64,000 nt of DNA from positions 1 through 64,000 of the forward strand of contig NZ_JACHFH010000014.1 in the NCBI RefSeq assembly GCF_014201835.1. Direction: 5' to 3'. Every line of letters starts with the position of its first letter. Positions within the stretch are counted from its first letter, which is position 1. The notes beneath the pieces were generated by a model. It was given only the letters and a program-made list of their open reading frames with translations, made no database searches and was not told the DNA's origin. The stretch comes from Pectinatus brassicae (lineage in GTDB: Bacteria; Bacillota; Negativicutes; Selenomonadales; Selenomonadaceae). The translations under genes and the position numbers were made by a program. Shown here in pieces: positions 43,677-52,615 of this stretch.

Positions 43677-45398
43677 ATGTCAATAAAATTACGAGGCAAA
43701 GGCGTTGTTGCTGGAATTGTCGTAGCGAAAGCTATAACTCTTGAACAAGATTTAGATAAATATATTGCGTTATACGAACCCGGAACTGCTGATGAAGAAA
43801 TCAGCAAAGTAAAAAAAGCAATTAGCGAAGTTGCCGAAATACTGGCAGAAAACGTAAAAACTCTTACCGAAAAAGAAATGCCAGAACAAGCCGGCATAAT
43901 GGAAGCACATCGTGTCATGGTACAAGACCCGATGCTTCTTGATAATGCTGTTGCTAAAGCTGGCGAACTTAAATCAGCACCAAAAGCAGCCTTGGCTGCA
44001 GCTAAGGAATCAGCAGCTATTTTCGAAAATATGGATGATGCCTATTTCCGTGAACGTGCTGTTGATATCCGTGACGTAGGTAAAAGAGTAGTACGTCAAA
44101 TATTGGGGCTTAAAGGACCAGATATAGGGTCTGAACCGGTTATACTTTGTGGGCATGAAATAGAACCATCAGTTATTGCTAATGTGCCGGCAGAACTCAT
44201 AGCTGGTGTTGTATTAGGTCAGGGAAGTACAACCTGTCATGCTGTTATTATTGCCAAAGCCAGAGCAGTTCCTACTGTAGTTGGCTTAGAAGCTAACTTA
44301 AAGGATATAAAAACCGGTGATGAATTAATCCTTAATGGGGAAACTGGTGAAGTATACGTAGCACCGACTGAAGAACTTATAGAATCTTTTAATGAACGTA
44401 TCAAAGAACAGGCTGTAATGAAAAAACGTTATGCCGAGCTTACTTCCCTGCCAGCAGAAACTACTGATGGCCATAAAGTTATGCTTGTTGCTAATATCAG
44501 CACACATCTTGACGTGGAAGCTGCTGTTACTAACTTTGGTGCTGAAGGTGTTGGACTTTTCCGCTCAGAATTCTTATTCATGGGTAAAAGCGAAGCACCA
44601 GATGAAGAAACTCAGTTCCAGGCCTATAAAGATGCAGTAGAAAAATGCGATGGCAATTTATGTGTTATCCGTACTATGGATATCGGTGGTGATAAACCAT
44701 TACCATATCTTAATATTCCTAAGGAAGAAAATCCATTTTTAGGCTGGCGTGCACTTCGTATCTGCTTATCACGCCGTGATATCTTTATGCCGCAGGTAAA
44801 AGCTATTTTACGTGCAGGTGTATATGGTAAAGCTGCAATAATGCTGCCTATGGTTATCAGACTTAGTGAAATTGATAAGGTTAAACAAATCGTTGCTGAA
44901 GCTAAAGTATTATTGGCACAGGAAAATAAACCGTTTTCCGATAGTGTTCAATTAGGGATAATGGTAGAAACTCCAGCAGCTGCTGTAATGACACCAATAT
45001 TTGCCAAACATGTTGATTTCTTCAGTATCGGGACTAATGACCTTATTCAATATACTCTGGCGGTTGACCGTGTAAATAGTAATGTAAGCTATTTATATGA
45101 TCCGTTTAATCCTGGTGTATTGGCACTTATCAAACGTACCATTGATTCTGCCAATGAAAATAAAATTTGGGCTGGAATGTGCGGCGAAATGGCCAGTGAT
45201 CCAATGGCAGCTGTAATACTTATGGCTATGGGGATAACTGAACTCTCAATGAGTGCACCATCTATTCCGCGCGTTAAAGAATTGATTCGTAAAGTAAGTA
45301 TGGCTGAAGCTAAAGAAGCTATGAATAAAATCATGGAAATGGAACATGCTTCAGATATTAAAGAATACTTGCAGGAAAAATTCGGCAGCAAGAAATAA
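43677..45398 (+). CDS. ptsI: Phosphoenolpyruvate-protein phosphotransferase (enzyme I)
   Basis: Phosphorylates HPr using PEP. 573 residues in the usual order: N-terminal HPr-binding domain, swivelling phospho-His domain (His188), then the PEP-binding barrel (GLFRSEFLFM, IGTNDLIQYTLAVDR, Cys in GMCGEMA). The active-site context GSTTCHAVIIAK departs from the usual GxTxHxAI-A-R pattern, with Ser and Lys at normally conserved places. AAGGAGGT is 6 bases before the ATG. A small unknown gene follows 14 bp later. Confidence 0.95.
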   Translation: MSIKLRGKGVVAGIVVAKAITLEQDLDKYIALYEPGTADEEISKVKKAISEVAEILAENVKTLTEKEMPEQAGIMEAHRVMVQDPMLLDNAVAKAGELKSAPKAALAAAKESAAIFENMDDAYFRERAVDIRDVGKRVVRQILGLKGPDIGSEPVILCGHEIEPSVIANVPAELIAGVVLGQGSTTCHAVIIAKARAVPTVVGLEANLKDIKTGDELILNGETGEVYVAPTEELIESFNERIKEQAVMKKRYAELTSLPAETTDGHKVMLVANISTHLDVEAAVTNFGAEGVGLFRSEFLFMGKSEAPDEETQFQAYKDAVEKCDGNLCVIRTMDIGGDKPLPYLNIPKEENPFLGWRALRICLSRRDIFMPQVKAILRAGVYGKAAIMLPMVIRLSEIDKVKQIVAEAKVLLAQENKPFSDSVQLGIMVETPAAAVMTPIFAKHVDFFSIGTNDLIQYTLAVDRVNSNVSYLYDPFNPGVLALIKRTIDSANENKIWAGMCGEMASDPMAAVILMAMGITELSMSAPSIPRVKELIRKVSMAEAKEAMNKIMEMEHASDIKEYLQEKFGSKK

Positions 45399-45412
45399 AA
45401 TAGTTAAAGTAT

Positions 45413-45790
45413 ATGAATGATGAAAATACGCAAATAGCATATGGTAAAGAGCAAAATATAAAAATTGATCTAATGCAGATGATCAATGAAGGGCGCAGTC
45501 CTTATGAGATAATATTTCATATCGCCGAATATTTGGAAAAAATATCGGGAGAAGCTGGATATGCTGGCAATGTGCGTGAATGTATTAATTCTATTTATGG
45601 ACTTGGTTTATCTGATGAAAAACCATTGACTGATGAACTTGAACAGATACATAAACGTTGTAAAAAGCTGGAAATAGCCTTAGATGAAGTGGATAATGAG
45701 GAGATTAAAAAGCGCATTGGTTTTGCTGTAGAGCACCATAAAAAGTATGCTGCTTTTTTAGAGGAAAAAATAAAAAAGAATACTATATAA
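45413..45790 (+). CDS. Unknown small acidic helical protein linked to ptsHI
   Basis: I do not recognise this 125-residue protein. It is soluble and strongly charged, with probable helices at about 17-50 (LMQMINEGRSPYEIIFHIAEYLEK), 58-68 and 80-122 (coiled-coil-like, ending in KYAAFLEEKIKKN). No signal peptide or TM segment is seen. It starts 14 bp after ptsI and is followed by a terminator, so it belongs to the PTS operon. The ribosome site (TAAAG) is weak. Confidence 0.6.
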   Translation: MNDENTQIAYGKEQNIKIDLMQMINEGRSPYEIIFHIAEYLEKISGEAGYAGNVRECINSIYGLGLSDEKPLTDELEQIHKRCKKLEIALDEVDNEEIKKRIGFAVEHHKKYAAFLEEKIKKNTI

Positions 45791-45821
45791 TTATTTATAT
45801 TAATTAACTTAAATAAATGTG

Positions 45822-45853
45822 AAAAAAGGCAGATTGTTATCTGTCTTTTTTTT
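45822..45853 (+). terminator. Terminator of the ptsHI operon
   Basis: AAGGCAGAT / ATCTGTCTT stem (one G-U) around TGTT, with A6 before and T8 after. Confidence 0.88.
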
Positions 45854-45911
45854 ATGTTTTTATAGTAAGATAAAGGAAAATAGTCATAAAAAGCGTATTA
45901 TAATATTAAGA

Positions 45912-45925
45912 TCATAATATTATGA
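45912..45925 (+). promoter_or_regulatory. 14-bp palindrome upstream of the cyd promoter
   Basis: TCATAATATTATGA is perfectly palindromic and lies 40 bp before the cydA -35. It is a plausible operator, but I cannot match it to Rex, Fnr or ArcA consensus sites. Confidence 0.35.
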
Positions 45926-45965
45926 TAACAATAACAATAAATAATAATTATTACTTAATAATTCA

Positions 45966-45994
45966 TTGCATTTTTATCCAGAAAAATCTATACT
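45966..45994 (+). promoter_or_regulatory. Promoter of the cydABDC operon
   Basis: TTGCAT (45966-45971), 17-bp spacer, TATACT (45989-45994); transcription would start near 46002, giving a leader of under 40 nt before ATG 46039. Confidence 0.7.
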
Positions 45995-46038
45995 ATATGT
46001 CAGATATGATATTTTATTTAGATGGGGAGGCTGTACAA

Positions 46039-47394
46039 ATGGATGTTATTACACTATCGCGTTTGCAATTCGCGATAACAACTATCTATCATTATTTATT
46101 TATTCCACTGTCTCTGGGGTTATCTTTGCTTGTGGCAATATTGTCAACGCTGTATTTAAAAAATGGCAATGTTGTTTATAAGCAGCTGGCGAAATTATTT
46201 GGTAAATTATTTATTGTGTCTTTTGCCATGGGCGTTGTTACCGGTATTGTCCAGGAATTTCACTTTGGGATGAACTGGTCAGAATACTCAAGATTTATGG
46301 GCGATATTTTTGGGGCGCCATTAGCCTTAGAAGCTCTGACGGCATTTTTTCTGGAATCAGTATTTTTAGGTGTATGGATTTTTGGAGAAAACCGTCTGCC
46401 CAAAAATTTGCATTGTCTGTCAATCTGGCTGGTAGCTTTAGGTAGTAATCTGTCATCTTATTGGATTTTGGTTGCCAATTCTTTTATGCAGCATCCAGTA
46501 GGCTATGTTATAAGAAATGGCCGGGCTGAAATGGCAGATTTTACGGCATTATTGACTAATCCGTATGTATTTGGGCAGTTTGCCCATGTTTTTACATCGG
46601 GACTAGTTACTGCTGGTGTTTTAGTTGTAGCAGTAAGTGCCTATAAATTGCTTATAGGCCGCAATGTAAATATATATAAAACAGGTATAAAAATTGGTTC
46701 ACTATATGCGGTAATAGGTTTGTTTGCAGTTATGGGAACAGGTCATTTACATACGCAGTATATTGGGCACAACCAGCCGATGAAGCTGGCTTCGATGGAA
46801 GCCTTATGGGAAAATGAAGATCCGGCAGGTTTCACGTTATATGCTAATATTGATGTAACAAATCAAAAAAATACTAATCAGATAGAAATTCCGTATGCTT
46901 TATCATTTATGCTTAACAACAAGCCCTCTGGAGAAGTTAAAGGCATAAAAACCCTACAGGCACAAGAAGCTAAAGAATACGGTCAGTCTGATTATGTGCC
47001 TAATGTAGAGGCATTATTTTGGAGCTTCCGTATAATGCTGGCCTTGGGTGGTTTGATGCTTTTCTTAATGTTGGTAACGTTATATTTAAGTGTTACTAAT
47101 CGTCTTACAGAATATAATACCTGCTGGCTTAAAATTCTTGTAGCCAGTATAATTTTACCATTTATTGCTAACAGTACAGGCTGGTATATTGCCGAAGGTG
47201 GTCGTCAGCCATGGATGGTTGAAGGACTGCAAAAGGTATCACAGGCTGTTTCACAGAATATAACGACAACAGAAGTTTGGATATCGATGATAGGATTTAC
47301 TGTAGTATATGCATTATTAGCTGTAGCCGCAGTATTTGTTGCAGTAAAAATCATTAAAAAGGATATTACTGCTGAAGAAAGGAGCGGTTTATAA
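46039..47394 (+). CDS. cydA: Cytochrome bd ubiquinol oxidase subunit I
   Basis: Quinol-oxidising, haem-bearing subunit of the bd terminal oxidase in the inner membrane. Start ATG 46039, after GGGGAGG; the open frame upstream is the promoter region. SRLQFAITTIYHYLFIPLSLG-type opening (His is a haem ligand) and GRQPW near residue 380 are diagnostic. At 451 residues it has the short Q-loop form. The stop overlaps the cydB start by one base. Confidence 0.95.
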   Translation: MDVITLSRLQFAITTIYHYLFIPLSLGLSLLVAILSTLYLKNGNVVYKQLAKLFGKLFIVSFAMGVVTGIVQEFHFGMNWSEYSRFMGDIFGAPLALEALTAFFLESVFLGVWIFGENRLPKNLHCLSIWLVALGSNLSSYWILVANSFMQHPVGYVIRNGRAEMADFTALLTNPYVFGQFAHVFTSGLVTAGVLVVAVSAYKLLIGRNVNIYKTGIKIGSLYAVIGLFAVMGTGHLHTQYIGHNQPMKLASMEALWENEDPAGFTLYANIDVTNQKNTNQIEIPYALSFMLNNKPSGEVKGIKTLQAQEAKEYGQSDYVPNVEALFWSFRIMLALGGLMLFLMLVTLYLSVTNRLTEYNTCWLKILVASIILPFIANSTGWYIAEGGRQPWMVEGLQKVSQAVSQNITTTEVWISMIGFTVVYALLAVAAVFVAVKIIKKDITAEERSGL

Positions 47395-48404
47395 TGGAAT
47401 TACAGATTATCTGGTTTATTCTTGTAACAGTATTATTCACTGGCTTTTTCTTTTTGGAAGGTTTTGATTATGGTGTAGGCATTCTTTTGCCGTTTGTTGC
47501 TAAAAATGATTTAGAACGCCGCATGTTTATCAATAGTATCGGGCCGGTCTGGGATGGCAATGAAGTGTGGATGATAACGGCTGGTGGAGCGATGTTTGCG
47601 GCTTTTCCCCATGTATATGCCACGATGTTCAGCATGTTTTATATGGCCTTGTTTTTGATGCTGGTAGGCCTTATTGTACGCGGTGTTTCTTTTGAGTTTC
47701 GTGGTCAGCATGATAGTGATTGCTGGCGGAAATTATGGGATAATTTGATCTTTGTGGGCAGCATTTTACCAGCTTTTTTATGGGGCGTAGCTGTAGCAAA
47801 TCTGATGAAGGGTTTTATGATAAACAGTGATAAGATTTACATGGGAACTTTCTGGGATTTGCTTTCTGTATATACTTTAGTTGGCGGTATAACGTTTGTG
47901 CTGGTATTTGCTTTCCATGGTATTACTTATTTGTCATTAAAAATTGATAAAGAATCAGTTTTATTGCCGCGGCTGCGTTTAGTGGGGACATGCTTAGGGG
48001 GAACTGCTGCTATTTTTTACCTTATCTGTATGGCGATGACATATGCTGATACTGATATGTATAAATCATCGTTGTCTTTAGGCTTGATGGTATTAGCGGC
48101 TATTGTATTTGTTCTGGCGATTATTGCTCGTTATTATAATAGATGTATTTGGGCCTTTACAGGCAGCTCCTTGGCAATTATCTGTACAACAGCTGCTGTA
48201 TTCGCCGGATTATTTCCACGTATATTGATTTCCACCATGAATCCCGAGTGGAGTCTTACGGTGACAAATGCTTCATCATCACCGTATACTTTGTCGATAA
48301 TGACAGTGGCGGCATTTATCTTTGTGCCAATAGTGTTGATTTATCAGGGCTGGGTATACTGGATTTTTAGAAAGAGAGTAACAGCCAAGGACTTAAAGTA
48401 TTAA
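47394..48404 (+). CDS. cydB: Cytochrome bd ubiquinol oxidase subunit II
   Basis: Second core subunit of the bd oxidase, with about eight TM helices. The family opening is FFLEGFDYGVGILLPF (residues about 19-34), then IGPVWDGNEVWMI, a region that contacts subunit I. 336 residues, normal. It overlaps cydA in a TAATG arrangement, so the two subunits should be made in equal amounts. The oxidase lets an otherwise fermentative cell scavenge oxygen. Confidence 0.95.
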   Translation: MELQIIWFILVTVLFTGFFFLEGFDYGVGILLPFVAKNDLERRMFINSIGPVWDGNEVWMITAGGAMFAAFPHVYATMFSMFYMALFLMLVGLIVRGVSFEFRGQHDSDCWRKLWDNLIFVGSILPAFLWGVAVANLMKGFMINSDKIYMGTFWDLLSVYTLVGGITFVLVFAFHGITYLSLKIDKESVLLPRLRLVGTCLGGTAAIFYLICMAMTYADTDMYKSSLSLGLMVLAAIVFVLAIIARYYNRCIWAFTGSSLAIICTTAAVFAGLFPRILISTMNPEWSLTVTNASSSPYTLSIMTVAAFIFVPIVLIYQGWVYWIFRKRVTAKDLKY

Positions 48405-48431
48405 TAATATTAAAGATAAGGGAAATAATAG

Positions 48432-50147
48432 ATGATTGATAAAAAATTGCTGCAAGAATTACAGCCGTATCGGCGAAAAATATATATTATCACTGCAATG
48501 AATATAATGAGGGCAGTCGCTGTTATCATACGCTGTTATCTGTTAGCAGACATTATTGATAAAATGTTATTTTCACGAATAAATTTAAGAACAGCAGGGC
48601 CATTTTTGGTACTGCTGTTTTTTTCTTTTACCGTAGAAATATTATTTAGTACAGGAATACGGCTGTTAACACATAATATATCAGCAGCAATAAGAAGCAG
48701 TCTGCGCCGCCGGATTATTGACCGGCTTATTGGAAGCAGCCCGTTAGCTGCTGTATATAAGACGGACATATTGCAGCTGGCAACTAAGGGGATAGACTCC
48801 TTTGATGCTTATTACTCGCGGTTTTTACCGCAACTATTAACAACTGTATGCATACCCGTATTTATTATTATTACAGCTTTTTATAGTGACTTAATTTCGG
48901 GCATAGTATTTTTGCTGACATTGCCGCTTATTCCTTTTTTCATGATATTGATAGGAAAAAGGGCACAAGCTGAAAATAAGCAGCAATGGGAAGCATTGAC
49001 AAGGCTTAGTAATAAGTTTATGGAAATGCTTTCAGGTATAAGTGTAATAAAAATATATAATCAAATTACTGAGCAGTTAAAACAGTTGACGCAGACCGGC
49101 AATGAATTTTCTCAGGCAGTATTAAAGGTTTTGCGCATAGCATTTTTGTCGGCATTTTTCCTGGAGTTAATAGCAACTTTAAGTATTGCCGTGATTGCCG
49201 TTAATATAGGACTGAGGCTTTTGGCTGGTCATGCGGTATTTTTGCCGGCGTTTTTTATGCTGCTGTTGGCACCGGAATTTTATAAGCCATTGCGCCAGAC
49301 TGGCAGTATGTTTCATGATGCTATGGGAGCATTGACTAATGCTGCACCCGTTTATACGGCAATCAGCACTATTACTGAAAAAGCTATTATCCCTAAGTTA
49401 TCTATAGTTACAGCACCACAGATTATTTTGGAAAATATCAGTATGAGTTATAGCGAAAGTAGGGGAAAAGCACTTGATAATATAAGTATGGATTTTCCAG
49501 CAGGAAAAATAACAGCATTGGTAGGTGCAAGTGGTGCTGGCAAATCGACAGTATTATCATTGCTGTTGGGTTTTATAAAACCAACGGCAGGACGGATATT
49601 GGCTGGTGATCAGGACATAAATAATTATTCAGTAGCAAGCTGGCAGAATAATATTGCCTATATGCCGCAAAATCCCCATATATTTGCGGCCAGTCTGCGG
49701 GAAAACATTTGTCTGGGCCGCACTATAACAGAGGAACAGCTGCAATTAGTAGTAAAGCAGGCACAGTTAGCGGAATTAGTGCAAAAATTGCCGGAAGGTA
49801 TTGATACTGTTATCGGAAACGGCGGCATAGCTTTAAGTATTGGGCAGGTAAGAAGAGTGGCTTTAGCACGTGTGTTTTTAGCGGACGCACCAATACTATT
49901 GCTTGATGAACCATTGGAAGGGCTGGATGTAAAAACAGAGGCTGTTGTACAGAAGACCATGCAAAAATTAGTACAAAATAAGACGGTAATAGTAATAGCC
50001 CACCGTTTGTACTCGCTGCAAAATGCTGCAAAAATTTATGTATTAAATAATGGCTGTGTAGTCGAGCAGGGTAGTATTAAAGAACTACTGGAGAGTAAGG
50101 GTTTTTATTATAAAATGCAGCAGATAACAGGAGGTGCATTGCAGTGA
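48432..50147 (+). CDS. cydD: Thiol reductant ABC exporter subunit CydD
   Basis: Half-transporter fused TM domain plus ATPase, 571 residues; with CydC it exports cysteine/glutathione needed for cytochrome bd assembly. Walker A is GASGAGKST near residue 363. The signature motif is unusually written SIGQVRRVALAR in place of LSGGQ. Walker B is ILLLDEPLEGLD. It follows cydB by 27 bp and overlaps cydC by 4 bp. Confidence 0.92.
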   Translation: MIDKKLLQELQPYRRKIYIITAMNIMRAVAVIIRCYLLADIIDKMLFSRINLRTAGPFLVLLFFSFTVEILFSTGIRLLTHNISAAIRSSLRRRIIDRLIGSSPLAAVYKTDILQLATKGIDSFDAYYSRFLPQLLTTVCIPVFIIITAFYSDLISGIVFLLTLPLIPFFMILIGKRAQAENKQQWEALTRLSNKFMEMLSGISVIKIYNQITEQLKQLTQTGNEFSQAVLKVLRIAFLSAFFLELIATLSIAVIAVNIGLRLLAGHAVFLPAFFMLLLAPEFYKPLRQTGSMFHDAMGALTNAAPVYTAISTITEKAIIPKLSIVTAPQIILENISMSYSESRGKALDNISMDFPAGKITALVGASGAGKSTVLSLLLGFIKPTAGRILAGDQDINNYSVASWQNNIAYMPQNPHIFAASLRENICLGRTITEEQLQLVVKQAQLAELVQKLPEGIDTVIGNGGIALSIGQVRRVALARVFLADAPILLLDEPLEGLDVKTEAVVQKTMQKLVQNKTVIVIAHRLYSLQNAAKIYVLNNGCVVEQGSIKELLESKGFYYKMQQITGGALQ

Positions 50148-51826
50148 AAATAAATTTATGGACATTAGCAGCACCTGTTAAATATTATATTGCAGCGGCA
50201 ATTATAACGGGATTTTTCTGTAATTTGTCAGTAATAGGACTTATGGCAGCTGCGGCCTATCTTATAATTAATGCAGCACTGCAGGTACCGCTGTATCAAT
50301 TGTCATTGGCGATAACTGCTGTGCGGGCCTGTGGTATTTTACGGGCTGTTTTTCGTTATGCCGAACGTTATATATCACATAATGCGGCCTTTTTAATATG
50401 GCAGAGGCTGCGTTTGGCTGTTTATAAAAATATTATGATGGCATTGCCGTTTGCGCAGGAAAATATGCATGACGGCGATATATTTATGGCTGTTATTGAG
50501 TCGCTTGATGAATTGCGTGATGCGGTACTAAGATTGCTGTTGCCACCGCTTACGGCTGGGTTAATGACAATGGCTTTATTTGCCTTTATTTTGCCGTACA
50601 GCATATTGGCAGCTATTATTTTAGCGGCAGGTTTTTTAATTATTATTATAATAATTCCCTATTGTTTTTATAAACACAATAATAGCAGCAAATCATCATT
50701 ACAGGCGGAATTATGGGAATTTATTGCTGGTGCCCGTGAATTGAAATTATTTGATTATGCAGAAAAACGTCGTCAGCAGGCCTATAAAAAAATAAATGAA
50801 CGAACTATAGCCGAAAATCATTTATTTACTTTTTCTCTTTGGGCCGAAACATTGGCGCAAATTATCGCTGCGGTGGTGATTGTCAGTATACTGGCATTGT
50901 TTATTTTGGTAATGCCGCAAATAACGGCAACGCAGTCAGCTGTTTTGTTGTTGGCGATAATTGCAGCCATGGAAATAATTGTGCCGCTGGCAGCTATCGG
51001 TCAACAATTGGAGATAGCCCAAATGGCATTAAAACGACTTGATAAATTATTGCAGCCGCAAAATACGGCGCTGCCTCCGGCTCAAAAAGAATTGATTAAT
51101 ACCAATGAAATTATAGCAGCAAAAAATATAGTGTTTTCGTTTAAACAGCATCGGTTATTTAAAAATATGAATTTTGCTATCGAGAAAAATAAAAAAACAG
51201 CGCTGCTGGGGGGCAGTGGCAGCGGTAAAAGTACACTGGTAAATATTTTACTGCGGTTATTAGCTTATGAAGAGGGCACGCTTTTTTATGAGCAGCAGGC
51301 ATATTCTCAAATAACGCCTGAACAGATAAGAAATAAGATACGGGTAGCATTGCAGGACCAGTATATTTTTGCTATGACAATAAGAGAAAATTTTAAATTA
51401 CTATATCCGGCGATAAGCGACAAAGAGATCTACGCAGCGCTGGAAAAGGCTGAATTAGCGGACTTTATAATGAACAGCCCAGCCCAACTAGATCTCTATA
51501 CAGGCAGCAGGGGCTGTTATTTATCAGGCGGCCAAAGTAAAAGATTGTCAATTGCCCTAGCCTTAGCGGCTAAAAGTGATATGCTTATATTAGACGAACC
51601 GACAGCAGGACTTGATGCATTGACGGCACATGAGATTATGGAAACAATCATGAACTTAACAGATAAAACGGTGCTGATAATAACACATGACTTAAGTGCA
51701 GTGGAAAAATTTGATAAAATAATAATATTACAGGCAGGCGAAATAATTGAAGAGGGGACGCCGGCAGACTTAATTAAACGGCAGGGGCACTTGGTGGATA
51801 TGCTCAATTACCGCAGTATTATATAA
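50144..51826 (+). CDS. cydC: Thiol reductant ABC exporter subunit CydC
   Basis: Partner of CydD. TM domain of about 310 residues (VRACGILRAVFRYAERY is a CydC hallmark), then ATPase with Walker A GGSGSGKST near 355, signature LSGGQSKRLSIALAL and Walker B MLILDEPTAGLD. 560 residues. GTG start overlaps the cydD stop (GTGA) after GGAGGTG. Unlike CydD, its signature motif is canonical, so the heterodimer may have one weak ATP site. Confidence 0.92.
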   Translation: MKINLWTLAAPVKYYIAAAIITGFFCNLSVIGLMAAAAYLIINAALQVPLYQLSLAITAVRACGILRAVFRYAERYISHNAAFLIWQRLRLAVYKNIMMALPFAQENMHDGDIFMAVIESLDELRDAVLRLLLPPLTAGLMTMALFAFILPYSILAAIILAAGFLIIIIIIPYCFYKHNNSSKSSLQAELWEFIAGARELKLFDYAEKRRQQAYKKINERTIAENHLFTFSLWAETLAQIIAAVVIVSILALFILVMPQITATQSAVLLLAIIAAMEIIVPLAAIGQQLEIAQMALKRLDKLLQPQNTALPPAQKELINTNEIIAAKNIVFSFKQHRLFKNMNFAIEKNKKTALLGGSGSGKSTLVNILLRLLAYEEGTLFYEQQAYSQITPEQIRNKIRVALQDQYIFAMTIRENFKLLYPAISDKEIYAALEKAELADFIMNSPAQLDLYTGSRGCYLSGGQSKRLSIALALAAKSDMLILDEPTAGLDALTAHEIMETIMNLTDKTVLIITHDLSAVEKFDKIIILQAGEIIEEGTPADLIKRQGHLVDMLNYRSII

Positions 51827-51899
51827 AGTGGCTTGACCAGAAAAACAACGGATACTATAATAGGCACGAAGGTATTATGCTTAAGAATGGAGAATATTT

Positions 51900-52442
51900 A
51901 TGCCACAAAATAAAATAAAAGTATTAACGAGCATGTCGATGCTTGCAGCATTATCATTAGTCATGGTAGCAATAATTAATTTTCCGCTGATACCAGCAGC
52001 GCCCTACCTCAAGTATGATCCAGCCGATATTCCTATTTTGATTGGAACTTTTTTATTCGGAACGACAGCTGGCCTGATGCTTACAGCTATAACAGTAATT
52101 TTGCAGGGATTGCTTATAAGTACGGATGGCGGGCCTATCGGTATTATTATGCATTTTATGGCAACAGGTAGTTTTGTATTGGTGGCGGGACTTATCTATC
52201 ATCGCAGCCGTACTAAACGGGCCGCGCAGACAGCATTGTTTTGCGGCAGCATAACGATGACAGTAGTTATGATAGCTTTTAATCTGCTGCTGACACCGTT
52301 GTTTTTAGGTGCACCCTTGACGAAAGTAATTGAAATGCTCTTGCCAATTATTATTCCGTTTAATTTGGTTAAGGCAGGGATTAATTCTATTTTGACATGG
52401 TTCGTTTATAAGCCTGTTAGTAAATTTGTGCATAAGTTATAA
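51900..52442 (+). CDS. ECF transporter S component, RibU-like (probable riboflavin)
   Basis: A 180-residue protein with about six TM helices. N-terminal LTSMSMLAALSLVMVAIINFPL and the KYDPADIPILIGTFLFG segment are typical of the RibU-type S component that binds riboflavin and docks on a shared ECF ATPase module. No FMN riboswitch is visible in the 73-bp upstream gap, so it is probably read from the cyd promoter. That could supply flavin alongside the oxidase. Substrate assignment is by resemblance only. Confidence 0.75.
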   Translation: MPQNKIKVLTSMSMLAALSLVMVAIINFPLIPAAPYLKYDPADIPILIGTFLFGTTAGLMLTAITVILQGLLISTDGGPIGIIMHFMATGSFVLVAGLIYHRSRTKRAAQTALFCGSITMTVVMIAFNLLLTPLFLGAPLTKVIEMLLPIIIPFNLVKAGINSILTWFVYKPVSKFVHKL

Positions 52443-52448
52443 AATTGA

Positions 52449-52482
52449 CCGTATTTTGTTTAACATGAAATACGGTTTTTTA
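52449..52482 (+). terminator. Terminator after the ECF S-component gene
   Basis: CCGTATTT (52449-52456) pairs with AAATACGG (52468-52475), followed by TTTTTTATTTT. Confidence 0.88.
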
Positions 52483-52501
52483 TTTTGTAATAGGATAAAT
52501 T

Positions 52502-52529
52502 AAAAAAAGGGACAGCTGTCCTTTTTTTT
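52502..52529. terminator. Palindromic A7-GGGACAGCTGTCC-T8 element between ribU-like and deoC
   Basis: A near-perfect palindrome with 15-bp arms around AG|CT, flanked by A and T runs. As RNA it could form a short-loop terminator in either direction, 20 bases after the previous terminator. It could equally be a protein-binding site. Confidence 0.5.
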
Positions 52530-52615
52530 ATAAAATGATTTATTTAATATAAAGATGTTGTTTGGAAAAAATAAAATTTTCTTTAAATTCAAAAATAGAA
52601 AGTAGGACAAACAAA

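Noticed and set aside
45922-46038. N-terminal extension of cydA by 39 codons
   Set aside because: It covers the promoter and lacks a ribosome site; the CydA family starts at the ATG at 46039.
51827-51899. FMN riboswitch before the RibU-like gene
   Set aside because: The gap is only 73 bp and shows none of the conserved FMN-aptamer segments.
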